A DNA stretch of 7,696 bases, taken from assembly GCA_003551785.1 (NCBI GenBank), contig PUNP01000732.1:1-7696 (forward strand), given 5' to 3'. Below, piece by piece: positions 1 through 5,217 of this stretch; positions within the stretch are counted from its first letter, which is position 1, and each line of letters opens with the position of its first letter. This DNA comes from Candidatus Brocadiaceae bacterium. Its GTDB lineage: Bacteria > Planctomycetota > Brocadiia > SM23-32. Both the position numbers and the translations under genes were made by a program. The notes beneath the pieces are model-generated. The model was not told where the DNA came from. It saw only the letters and a list, made by a program, of their open reading frames with translations, and ran no database searches.

Positions 1-90
1 CGAGTAGCCGGTAAGTGCGCAGCCGGCACGCTGCGAACCACGACTGTCGGTGATTTGGGCAGCATCCCTCGCCGCACGGCCGTTTCGCGC

Positions 91-119
91 TTGCAGTCCG
101 AGATAAGTTTTCCTATAAT
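91..119 (+). promoter_or_regulatory. Promoter-like site in repeat copy 1
   Basis: A perfect TATAAT lies at 114-119, with TTGCAG (three of six matches to TTGACA) at 91-96, separated by 17 bp. The -10 element is the best in the window. Because it ends the repeat unit, transcription would start within the next copy and run rightwards. Function is inferred from the motif only. Confidence 0.4.
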
Positions 120-191
120 TCAGCCGGCACGCTGCGAACCACGACTGTCGGTGATTTGGGCAGCATCCCTCGCCGCACGGCCGTTTCGCGC

Positions 192-220
192 TTGCAGTCC
201 GAGATAAGTTTTCCTATAAT
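192..220 (+). promoter_or_regulatory. Promoter-like site in repeat copy 2
   Basis: This is the same TTGCAG (192-197), 17-bp spacer and TATAAT (215-220) as in copy 1. It would fire directly into the aldo/keto reductase remnant starting at 222. The duplication therefore makes a tandem promoter pair 101 bp apart. Confidence 0.4.
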
Positions 221-221
221 T

Positions 222-401
222 AATCCGGTGGTGACCGCGCCGATAATCGGCGCCCGCACGGTGAAGCAGCTTTCCGATAATCTCGGGGCGGCCGGATGGC
301 GACTTACCTCGGAGCAGCTCGAGCGGCTCGACCGGGCGAGCGCCATGGCGGTGAGCTATCCATATGACACCGACGGGAACCGGCAGCGAAGCAGAGACTG
401 A
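222..401 (+). pseudogene. Aldo/keto reductase, C-terminal remnant
   Basis: The 59 codons before the TGA at 399-401 read like the end of an aldo/keto reductase, the NADPH-dependent carbonyl-reducing TIM-barrel family. Visible signs are APIIGARTVKQLSDNLGA, matching the family's IGAR-T-EQL-DNLGA cofactor-binding segment, then a helix with LTSEQLERLDRAS and the usual YPYD near the end. A full family member has roughly 300 or more residues, so about four fifths are missing. The match begins with NPVVTAP at 222, the first base after the 101-bp repeat. The same frame is open upstream to an ATG at 156, but that part is repeat-derived and shows no family similarity. It is either a decayed gene or a mis-joined assembly. 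A tail of about nine residues after YPYDTD is unremarkable. Confidence 0.8.
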
Positions 402-475
402 TCGGGGGCGCGTCCACGTGAGGTCCCGGAGTGGTAACTGCGTGACCGTTTCAGCGGGGTACGCGACGGGCTCAG

Positions 476-523
476 GGTGCTGCAGCGTACGATTCGGCAG
501 GTGCCGCAGCGTGCTATTCGAGA
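476..523. repeat. Two imperfect 24-bp tandem units
   Basis: The 21-base cores at 476-496 and 500-520 match at 18 of 21 positions (GGTGC-GCAGCGT-C-ATTCG shared). They are spaced 24 bp apart, about 80-110 bp upstream of the rnf -35. They could be a paired protein-binding site or a decayed duplication. Significance is uncertain. Confidence 0.5.
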
Positions 524-587
524 CGGGTGTGAACGGCTGCGTTTAATCCGGCCTGTTTGCGCACGAATTTCACAAAAAATGTCTCCC

Positions 588-599
588 GACGGCGCCGTC
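588..599. promoter_or_regulatory. 12-bp perfect palindrome GACGGCGCCGTC
   Basis: The palindrome is perfect and ends four bases before the rnf -35 hexamer at 604, a position that suits a regulator binding next to RNA polymerase. As a hairpin it would have a four-base loop. On the minus strand a T-run follows only some eight bases later, so it is a poor terminator. Confidence 0.3.
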
Positions 600-603
600 A
601 CAC

Positions 604-632
604 TCGACAGCGAATATCAGCTTTGCTATAAC
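604..632 (+). promoter_or_regulatory. Predicted promoter of the rnf operon
   Basis: TCGACA (604-609, five of six matches to TTGACA) and TATAAC (627-632, five of six matches to TATAAT) are separated by the ideal 17 bp. Transcription would start near 639, leaving a leader of about 42 nt before rnfD. An inverted repeat begins only a few bases after the predicted start. This is the only good promoter between the reductase remnant and the operon. Confidence 0.65.
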
Positions 633-642
633 CCAAAGTAGG

Positions 643-669
643 CTTGTATCGATATACAAGTATCGATAT
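643..669. promoter_or_regulatory. Candidate operator of the rnf operon: inverted repeat plus repeated TATCGATAT
   Basis: CTTGTAT (643-649) and ATACAAG (654-660) form a perfect 7-bp inverted repeat around CGAT. The core TATCGATAT at 647-655 recurs at 661-669, so the palindromic TATCGATA appears twice with a 14-bp period. The site lies at about +5 to +31 relative to the predicted start, a classic place for a repressor roadblock, and ends just before the rnfD Shine-Dalgarno. The TTGT...ACAA ends recall the NADH-sensing repressor Rex, but the span here is 16 rather than the usual 18 bp. TTGTA-TACAA ends also recall some GntR-family sites. The regulator is therefore unassigned. Confidence 0.5.
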
Positions 670-680
670 GGAGGTATCAT

Positions 681-1589
681 ATGGCTCAAAACACCGGCCT
701 TGTCTGGAGCTTGCCACCGCATCTTCCGGGCGACGGTGATACAACACTCAAAGTAATGACCGATGTCCTTATCGCCCTTGCACCGGCGACTATAGCGGGG
801 ATTGTCTTTTTCGGCGCGTATTCGGCGGCCGTTGTAGTCGTTTCCATGCTTACCGCAGCCGTTGTGGAGGCGCTGTACCTGCGCAAAGGCCTGGCGCCGC
901 GCGCGCTTATCGGCGACGGGAGTCCGCTTGTAGCGGGATTACTCTTCGCGCTGGTTGTCCCTCCGGGATTGTCGCTCCCGCTGGTCGCTCTCGGCGCGGC
1001 GGTGGCCATGCTCGTTGGAAAGCACCTGTTCGGCGGGATCGGGCACAATATTTTTAACCCGGCGCTTATCGGTCGCGCGTTTATTTTCGCGATCTGGCCG
1101 CGGGAAATGGCAACGTGGGTCGCTCCACTCGACGCTACTTCCTCGGCCACGGTGCTCGCAGGCGGTGAATGGTCATATCTCGATATGTTCCTCGGGACAA
1201 TTCCGGGGTCGCTCGGGGAAACCTCGGCGCTGCTTCTCCTGATCGGCGCTGCATATCTTTTCTTCCGCAATCGCATCGGATGGCGCATTCCGAGCATGTT
1301 TATCGGGTCGGTGGTTATTCTCGCTCCGGTATTCGGCTCGCCGATTCTCTATCACCTGTTCAGTGGTGGCCTGATAATCGGCGCGTTCTATATGGCCACC
1401 GATATGGTCACCTCGCCGGTTACCAATAAGGGGCAGATTCTCTTTGGTCTCGGCTGCGGTGTCGCCACGATTGTAATCCGGGAGCTCGCCGGGCTTCCCG
1501 AAGGCGTAATGTACGCAATTCTTCTTATGAACGCGCTTACGCCGATACTCGACCGCTTCTTCCGAAGCAAAACTCTCGGGGAGGCATAG
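681..1589 (+). CDS. rnfD: Electron transport complex subunit RnfD (RnfD/NqrB family)
   Basis: RnfD is an integral membrane subunit of the Rnf complex. In characterised complexes it carries a covalently bound FMN on the outer face and a non-covalent riboflavin, linking RnfG to RnfC. The 302 residues show repeated hydrophobic helices and family landmarks: GHNIFNPA (121-128), GAFYMATDMVTSP (about 234-246) and a C-terminal PEGVMYAILLMNALTPILDR. The flavinylation motif Dxx(s/t)gAT appears as D151-AT-SSA-T157, with serine in place of the usual glycine, so Thr157 is the likely FMN anchor. The ATG is set by GGAGGT at 670-675. It is the first gene of the operon and ends three bases before rnfG. Unlike the common rnfABCDGE or rnfCDGEAB orders, the operon opens with rnfD. 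Confidence 0.93.
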   Translation: MAQNTGLVWSLPPHLPGDGDTTLKVMTDVLIALAPATIAGIVFFGAYSAAVVVVSMLTAAVVEALYLRKGLAPRALIGDGSPLVAGLLFALVVPPGLSLPLVALGAAVAMLVGKHLFGGIGHNIFNPALIGRAFIFAIWPREMATWVAPLDATSSATVLAGGEWSYLDMFLGTIPGSLGETSALLLLIGAAYLFFRNRIGWRIPSMFIGSVVILAPVFGSPILYHLFSGGLIIGAFYMATDMVTSPVTNKGQILFGLGCGVATIVIRELAGLPEGVMYAILLMNALTPILDRFFRSKTLGEA

Positions 1590-1592
1590 GTT

Positions 1593-2549
1593 ATGACACG
1601 AACAATTCTTTCCACGCTTGTGGCAGCGGTGGTTTTTGTCGCGGGCTTTGCCGGTATTCTTGCTGTTTCGGGGCCTGACGAAGCAGTGCCCGAAAATGTC
1701 GTTACCGATGAGGCGCTCCTCGAGGCGCTGTCGGACATATTCCCCGACGCGGCGGAGTTCGCCGAGTATGACGGTGCCGCCGACGTATACCTTGCGCTGG
1801 ACGCTGATTTCGAGCCGATCGGTTATGCCGGTTACGGTGAAGGAGAAGGCTACGGTGGAACAATGCGCGTTCTCGTTGGCGTCGACTTCGACGGCGTTAT
1901 AGTCGGGGCCTTCCTTACGGAACATTCGGAGACGGCCGGTTTCGTCGACGACGTCGAGGATCCCGAATTCCGCGCGCAGTTCATCGGTAAACGTGCGGGC
2001 GATGCGATTTCGCTCGGTGACGATATTGACGGAGTCAGCGGCGCAACAGGTTCCTCGGGTGGTTTTACGGAAGCGGTTCGCGATGCGCTCGACCGCCTCG
2101 CAGACCTCGATGAGATTGCCGCGCCGGATACCGATGATGATGCCGAGGACCCGGTCTTCGCGCTTATCTACCAGATCGTAAGCGATGCCGACGATCTCAG
2201 GCCCCATGACGAGGTCGATGATGCGTGGCTCGTAGTCGCCGATGGGGAAACGGTGGGCTACGCTTCGCTCGGTATCGGCGAAGGATACGGCGGCGATATG
2301 AAGGTGCTCGTTGTTGTCGACGTCGACGGTGCGATTCTCGGTAGCGATCTGCTCGAACACGAGGAGAGCCAGGGATTTGTCGACGACGTAAAGGATCCGG
2401 GCTTCCGCGAACGATTTATCGGCAAAACGGGTGATGATCCGATCGAGATCGACAATGATATCGACGGGGTAAGCGGTGCGACCGGCTCCGCGACCGGCTA
2501 TGCCGCCGGTGTTCGAGCGGCGCTCGAAACAATAACGGAGGTTCGCTGA
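1593..2549 (+). CDS. rnfG: Double-domain RnfG with two covalent FMN sites
   Basis: RnfG is the membrane-anchored, outward-facing flavoprotein of Rnf, normally about 180-220 residues with one FMN-binding domain. This 318-residue protein has an N-terminal anchor helix (about 5-27), then two homologous FMN-binding domains (about 44-172 and 188-318) joined by an acidic linker (about 173-187). Each repeat contains GEGYGG, a VLV-VD-DG strand, E-GFVDDV-DP-FR-FIGK, and the perfect flavinylation motif DGVSGAT (146-152 and 291-297). Thr152 and Thr297 are the predicted FMN-bearing residues, to be loaded by an ApbE flavin transferase not in this window. By my count it has about 71 Asp+Glu against 15 Lys+Arg, very acidic, as expected for a halophile's exported domain. 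Its Shine-Dalgarno, GGGGAGG at 1578-1584, lies inside the end of rnfD; rnfE starts one base after its stop. Confidence 0.9.
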   Translation: MTRTILSTLVAAVVFVAGFAGILAVSGPDEAVPENVVTDEALLEALSDIFPDAAEFAEYDGAADVYLALDADFEPIGYAGYGEGEGYGGTMRVLVGVDFDGVIVGAFLTEHSETAGFVDDVEDPEFRAQFIGKRAGDAISLGDDIDGVSGATGSSGGFTEAVRDALDRLADLDEIAAPDTDDDAEDPVFALIYQIVSDADDLRPHDEVDDAWLVVADGETVGYASLGIGEGYGGDMKVLVVVDVDGAILGSDLLEHEESQGFVDDVKDPGFRERFIGKTGDDPIEIDNDIDGVSGATGSATGYAAGVRAALETITEVR

Positions 2550-2550
2550 T

Positions 2551-3129
2551 ATGGATGCGAATGCTACACGACTTCCGGAGTGGAACGACCGGACCTGGAT
2601 TTACCTTGGGCTCGCACCGGCAATCGGGGCAACGATAACGGCGACGGCAGCGCTTGTGACCGCTGTCGCCACGGTGGCGCTTGTCGCCATCGTGGGCGCC
2701 CTGGTTCTGATTCTTCGCCCGATTCTTACAAAGGCCGGCGCCGTTGCGACGGTCGTTTTCGCGGCCGTGTCTCTGATGGTGATCGCCGGTGAGCTGCTCG
2801 CCTCCTCCGCGAGTGACGTACACGCCTCGGCCGGTGTCTTCTTTGTTCTCACCGCGGTGAATGTGCTCGTCCTGCGTCAGGCTCTGCTTGTTGACCGGGA
2901 CCGTCCGGCAGCCGATTACGGAGCCACGCTCCGATCGGCTTCAATTGCCGCGCTCCTTATCGTTGCGATTGGCGTAGTTCGTGAGCTGCTCTCGGCAGGC
3001 TCTCTTTTCGGCGTCGAGCTCGGTGATTTCGGGGTCGGCGCGTTCGGAGGCCCGGGAATAGCACTCATGCTCGCCGGACTCATTGTCGCACTGTTTAACC
3101 GACTTACCGCAGGAGGAGCTTCCTCATGA
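2551..3129 (+). CDS. rnfE: RnfE-type membrane subunit lacking both cluster cysteines
   Basis: RnfE pairs with RnfA as an inverted-topology membrane dimer that normally holds a [2Fe-2S] cluster in the membrane centre. The 192 residues are almost all hydrophobic helix, with a family-like IGVVRELLSAGSLFG (about 140-154) and a GGPGIALMLAGLIVALF C-terminal helix. The first ligand segment, normally LGxCP, reads LGLAP (Cys to Ala22). The second, normally a helix with NC, reads AVNVLVL (Cys to Val105). The protein contains no cysteine at all. Assignment as RnfE rather than a second RnfA rests on gene order and the LFG segment. ACGGAGGT at 2534-2541 is the ribosome binding site, and the stop overlaps the rnfA start by four bases (ATGA), implying translational coupling. 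Confidence 0.87.
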   Translation: MDANATRLPEWNDRTWIYLGLAPAIGATITATAALVTAVATVALVAIVGALVLILRPILTKAGAVATVVFAAVSLMVIAGELLASSASDVHASAGVFFVLTAVNVLVLRQALLVDRDRPAADYGATLRSASIAALLIVAIGVVRELLSAGSLFGVELGDFGVGAFGGPGIALMLAGLIVALFNRLTAGGASS

Positions 3130-3707
3130 CTGACGCATTTTATGTAGTTCTGGCCGCCGTAATCTGGCAGAACGTTGTCGTAACAGGGCTTCTGGGGCTC
3201 ACGCCCTTTCTCGCCGAACGAGGGTTTTCCTTCGCCGGATCGGCCACCGTTGGTTTGTGCGCGACGGCAATTATGGTAATCGCGGTGCTCGTGACTGCTG
3301 TGCTTCACGAGTTTCTTCTCGAGCCGGCCGGCGCCGGCGCTGCAGCGCTTCTGGTGTTCGCCGGTGTTGTGCTGGCCCTGGGAGCAGGGGGAGCGCTTGT
3401 CGCCGGTAGTTCCGGAGCGACGGGCAAAAAGGCGCCGCGATGGCGGGCGTTGCTTCCGGAGGCGCTCCTCGATGCGGCCCTCATCGGCGGGGCAATCGTC
3501 GCGACGGGCGCCGGTGAGTCGATCGGCTCTCTGACCATCGAAGCGGTGGCCGCCGGGCTGGGGTTCACTGTGGTCCTCCTTGTTATGGAGGGTATCCGGG
3601 AGCGGCTGGTGTGGCTTCGACCGAGTGGATGGGTCGCCGGTATTCCGATTCAGCTGATCACACTTGGAATTCTCGCGCTTATTCTGTCGGGGTTCCAGGG
3701 CATTTAG
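3126..3707 (+). CDS. rnfA: RnfA-type membrane subunit lacking both cluster cysteines
   Basis: RnfA is the partner of RnfE in the Rnf membrane core. The 193 residues form about six hydrophobic helices, close to the normal family length. Landmarks are LGLTPFLAERGF (23-34), aligning with LGICPFLG of canonical RnfA; LPEALLDAALIGGA (110-123), aligning with LP-ITTNCAVLG; and GLGFTVVLLVMEGIRERL (144-161), which is strongly conserved. The two cluster-binding cysteines are replaced by Thr26 and Ala117. The only cysteine, Cys45, lies in the second helix at a position that is not a known ligand. Translation is probably coupled to rnfE through the ATGA overlap, helped by AGGAGG just upstream. An SSGAT at 95-99 lacks the upstream Asp of the flavinylation motif and is probably coincidental. 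Confidence 0.9.
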   Translation: MTDAFYVVLAAVIWQNVVVTGLLGLTPFLAERGFSFAGSATVGLCATAIMVIAVLVTAVLHEFLLEPAGAGAAALLVFAGVVLALGAGGALVAGSSGATGKKAPRWRALLPEALLDAALIGGAIVATGAGESIGSLTIEAVAAGLGFTVVLLVMEGIRERLVWLRPSGWVAGIPIQLITLGILALILSGFQGI

Positions 3708-3716
3708 GGCGCTATT

Positions 3717-3722
3717 AAGGAG
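3717..3722 (+). promoter_or_regulatory. Shine-Dalgarno setting the rnfC start
   Basis: AAGGAG lies seven bases before the ATG at 3730. The same frame is open to an upstream ATG at 3664 inside rnfA, but that ATG has no such site and would add 22 residues unlike RnfC. The start at 3730 is therefore preferred. Confidence 0.8.
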
Positions 3723-3729
3723 TGCGGAC

Positions 3730-5106
3730 ATGAAACTGAAAGATATGAAGATCAGAAAACTCGGTCGTGGCTACCACCTGAACGAGTTCAAGGAATACAC
3801 CAATAAGAAGCCGGTGGAGACGCTCCCGCTGCCCGATGAAGTGGTTATTCCACTGCTTCAGCACCTTGGAGAACCATGTGAACCGACGGTAAAAGTCGGG
3901 GACAAGGTTGAGCCCGGGCAGCTCGTCGGCTCGCTCGAGGAGTACTGGATGGCGCCGGTGCATTCGAGTGTCGCGGGAACGGTAAAAGCGATCGAGCCGC
4001 GACGTGTGGACTCGGGGCAGGAGGTTACCTGCGTCATAATCAAGGTCGACAAGGAGAACTCCGAGTTCAAAGCATCGATAGAGCGCGATCCCCGGGAGAT
4101 GAGCCTCGAGGAGCTCAAGGATGCTATTCGACACGGCGGTGGCGTCGGCATGGGCGGGGGCGCCTGTCCCACCTACATAAACATCAACCTAGACGATCCG
4201 GTGGAAACCCTTATTCTCAACGGCGCTGAATGTGAGCCGTTTTTAACCTGCGACCAGCGGCAGATGGTTGAATGGGCCGATGAGCTCATCGGCGGCGCCG
4301 AGATCCTTATGCGGGTCATCGGGGCGAAGAAGACCTGGATCGGCATTGAAACCAACAAGGAAGATGCCATTGAGCTTCTCGCAACGAAGCTCGAGAACCG
4401 CGACGATATCGAAGTTGCCGCGCTCGAGGCGAAGTATCCACAGGGGTACAAGAAGAACATAATCAAGTCGGTAACCGGGCGAACGCCGCCGGAGGGGGCG
4501 CGAAGTTCGGAGGTCGGCTGTATCGTGAAGAACGTCGGAACAGCCATTACCACCTACAATGCGGTTGTGTACGGTAAGGCGTGTTTTGAGCGGGTGGTGA
4601 CCGTAAGCGGTCCGGGCACGATCCCGAAGCCGGGAAACTACCTCGTTAAGGTCGGTACGCCGATCGGACATATTCTCAAGCACTGTGGCGTTGATACCGA
4701 CAAGCTCGACGGCCACAAGGTAATTATGGGCGGACCGATGACCGGTGGCGCGCAGACAACACTCGACGTTCCGATTATCAAGAAAACCACCGGAGTGCTT
4801 GTGCTTCCTCCGGAGATGGTCGAGACCGAGGAGATGAATCCGTGTATACGCTGCGGCAAGTGTGCCGACCACTGCCCGGTCTACCTTAATCCGGGCCTTC
4901 TCAGCGTGTTTGCTGAGGCCGGCGACTATGAGACCGCGGCGAACTGGCGGCTCGATCAGTGTGCCGAGTGTGGCGTGTGCAGCTATGTCTGCCCGTCGAG
5001 GCGGCCGGTCACGCAGCTTATCCTCCGCGCGAAGCCGGAAGTGAAAAAGATCATTAAAGAAAGGCGCAAGGCGGCGAAAGAAGCGGCAGCAAAAAAAGCG
5101 GGCTAG
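3730..5106 (+). CDS. rnfC: Electron transport complex subunit RnfC
   Basis: RnfC is the peripheral cytoplasmic subunit of Rnf that exchanges electrons with NAD(H) through FMN and two [4Fe-4S] clusters. The 458 residues show an N-terminal barrel/lipoyl-like region (about 1-110, with VKVGDKVEPGQLVG and APVHSSVAGTV). Next comes the complex-I 51-kDa-like NADH/FMN domain with LNGAECEPFLTCDQ (163-175) and VGCIVKNVGTA (262-272), then an SLBB-like region. Two ferredoxin motifs follow: CIRCGKCADHCP (Cys372, 375, 378, 382) and CAECGVCSYVCP (Cys411, 414, 417, 421). The tail is short and Lys/Ala-rich, without the long repeats of some proteobacterial RnfC. The glycine-rich loop, usually GxGGAxFPT, reads GMGGGACPT (140-148). 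It follows rnfA by 22 bases; no rnfB follows it. The start is chosen from the Shine-Dalgarno at 3717-3722. Confidence 0.94.
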   Translation: MKLKDMKIRKLGRGYHLNEFKEYTNKKPVETLPLPDEVVIPLLQHLGEPCEPTVKVGDKVEPGQLVGSLEEYWMAPVHSSVAGTVKAIEPRRVDSGQEVTCVIIKVDKENSEFKASIERDPREMSLEELKDAIRHGGGVGMGGGACPTYININLDDPVETLILNGAECEPFLTCDQRQMVEWADELIGGAEILMRVIGAKKTWIGIETNKEDAIELLATKLENRDDIEVAALEAKYPQGYKKNIIKSVTGRTPPEGARSSEVGCIVKNVGTAITTYNAVVYGKACFERVVTVSGPGTIPKPGNYLVKVGTPIGHILKHCGVDTDKLDGHKVIMGGPMTGGAQTTLDVPIIKKTTGVLVLPPEMVETEEMNPCIRCGKCADHCPVYLNPGLLSVFAEAGDYETAANWRLDQCAECGVCSYVCPSRRPVTQLILRAKPEVKKIIKERRKAAKEAAAKKAG

Positions 5107-5181
5107 TAAAGCGGGAGTGCCTCCAGCGGGGCGTAGCATGCTTGCACCCGGGCGGCGGCCCTCCCGGCGCCCTCGCTCGAC

Positions 5182-5211
5182 TTTACAAACCGACACTACC
5201 GCCCCATGATA
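5182..5211 (+). promoter_or_regulatory. Predicted promoter of the oxidoreductase gene, probably leaderless
   Basis: TTTACA (5182-5187) and ATGATA (5206-5211) are separated by 18 bp. With six bases from the -10 to the ATG at 5218, the mRNA would begin at or next to the start codon. No Shine-Dalgarno precedes that ATG, which agrees with a leaderless message. An overlapping TATAAA (5210-5215) is a better -10 by sequence but would place the start inside the gene. The rest of the 5107-5217 gap is GC-rich, with only weak hairpins and no T-run. Confidence 0.45.
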
Positions 5212-5217
5212 TAAACT

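Larger units (their letters stand above)
20..221. repeat. Perfect tandem duplication of a 101-bp unit (20-120 and 121-221)
   Basis: Bases 20-120 and 121-221 are identical over all 101 positions and directly adjacent. The identity stops exactly at both ends: base 19 differs from base 120, and base 222 differs from base 121. The unit is not a multiple of three, has no convincing coding frame on either strand, and ends in a promoter-like segment. Immediately after copy 2 the sequence becomes the C-terminal part of an aldo/keto reductase gene. I do not recognise the unit. It could be a recent real duplication, part of a larger multicopy element, or an assembly artefact, since 101 is a common short-read length. 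Confidence 0.95.
402..603. other. Non-coding stretch between the reductase remnant and the rnf promoter
   Basis: I see no gene, tRNA or convincing intrinsic terminator here. The stretch holds a degenerate 24-bp tandem repeat (476-523) and a 12-bp perfect palindrome (588-599) just upstream of the rnf -35 element. Short frames on both strands have no recognisable content and no plausible ribosome binding site. Confidence 0.6.

Noticed and set aside
356..601. Small minus-strand gene in the gap before rnfD
   Set aside because: No ribosome binding site or recognisable protein content; it overlaps the reductase remnant and the palindrome.
643..660. Definite Rex operator
   Set aside because: The half-site spacing is 16 bp instead of the usual 18 bp and the inner bases differ, so only a generic operator is supported.
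1173..2360. 395-codon open frame on the minus strand opposite rnfD/rnfG
   Set aside because: It is antisense to two clear rnf genes, has no domain content and reflects codon bias in GC-rich acidic coding sequence.
3408..3422. SSGAT in RnfA (residues 95-99) as a further flavinylation site
   Set aside because: The Asp three residues before the Ser/Thr of the Dxx(s/t)gAT motif is missing (Ala93 instead), and RnfA is not a known flavin carrier.
2916..3731. 271-codon minus-strand frame opposite rnfE/rnfA
   Set aside because: Low-complexity composition typical of an antisense shadow; the plus strand has conserved membrane-protein motifs.
5148..5172. Intrinsic terminator after rnfC
   Set aside because: Competing short GC stems (CCGGG/CCCGG, GGGCG/CGCCC) with large loops and no following T-run.
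4243..5196. 317-codon minus-strand frame opposite rnfC
   Set aside because: No recognisable motif, and the plus strand encodes RnfC with all its cluster motifs.
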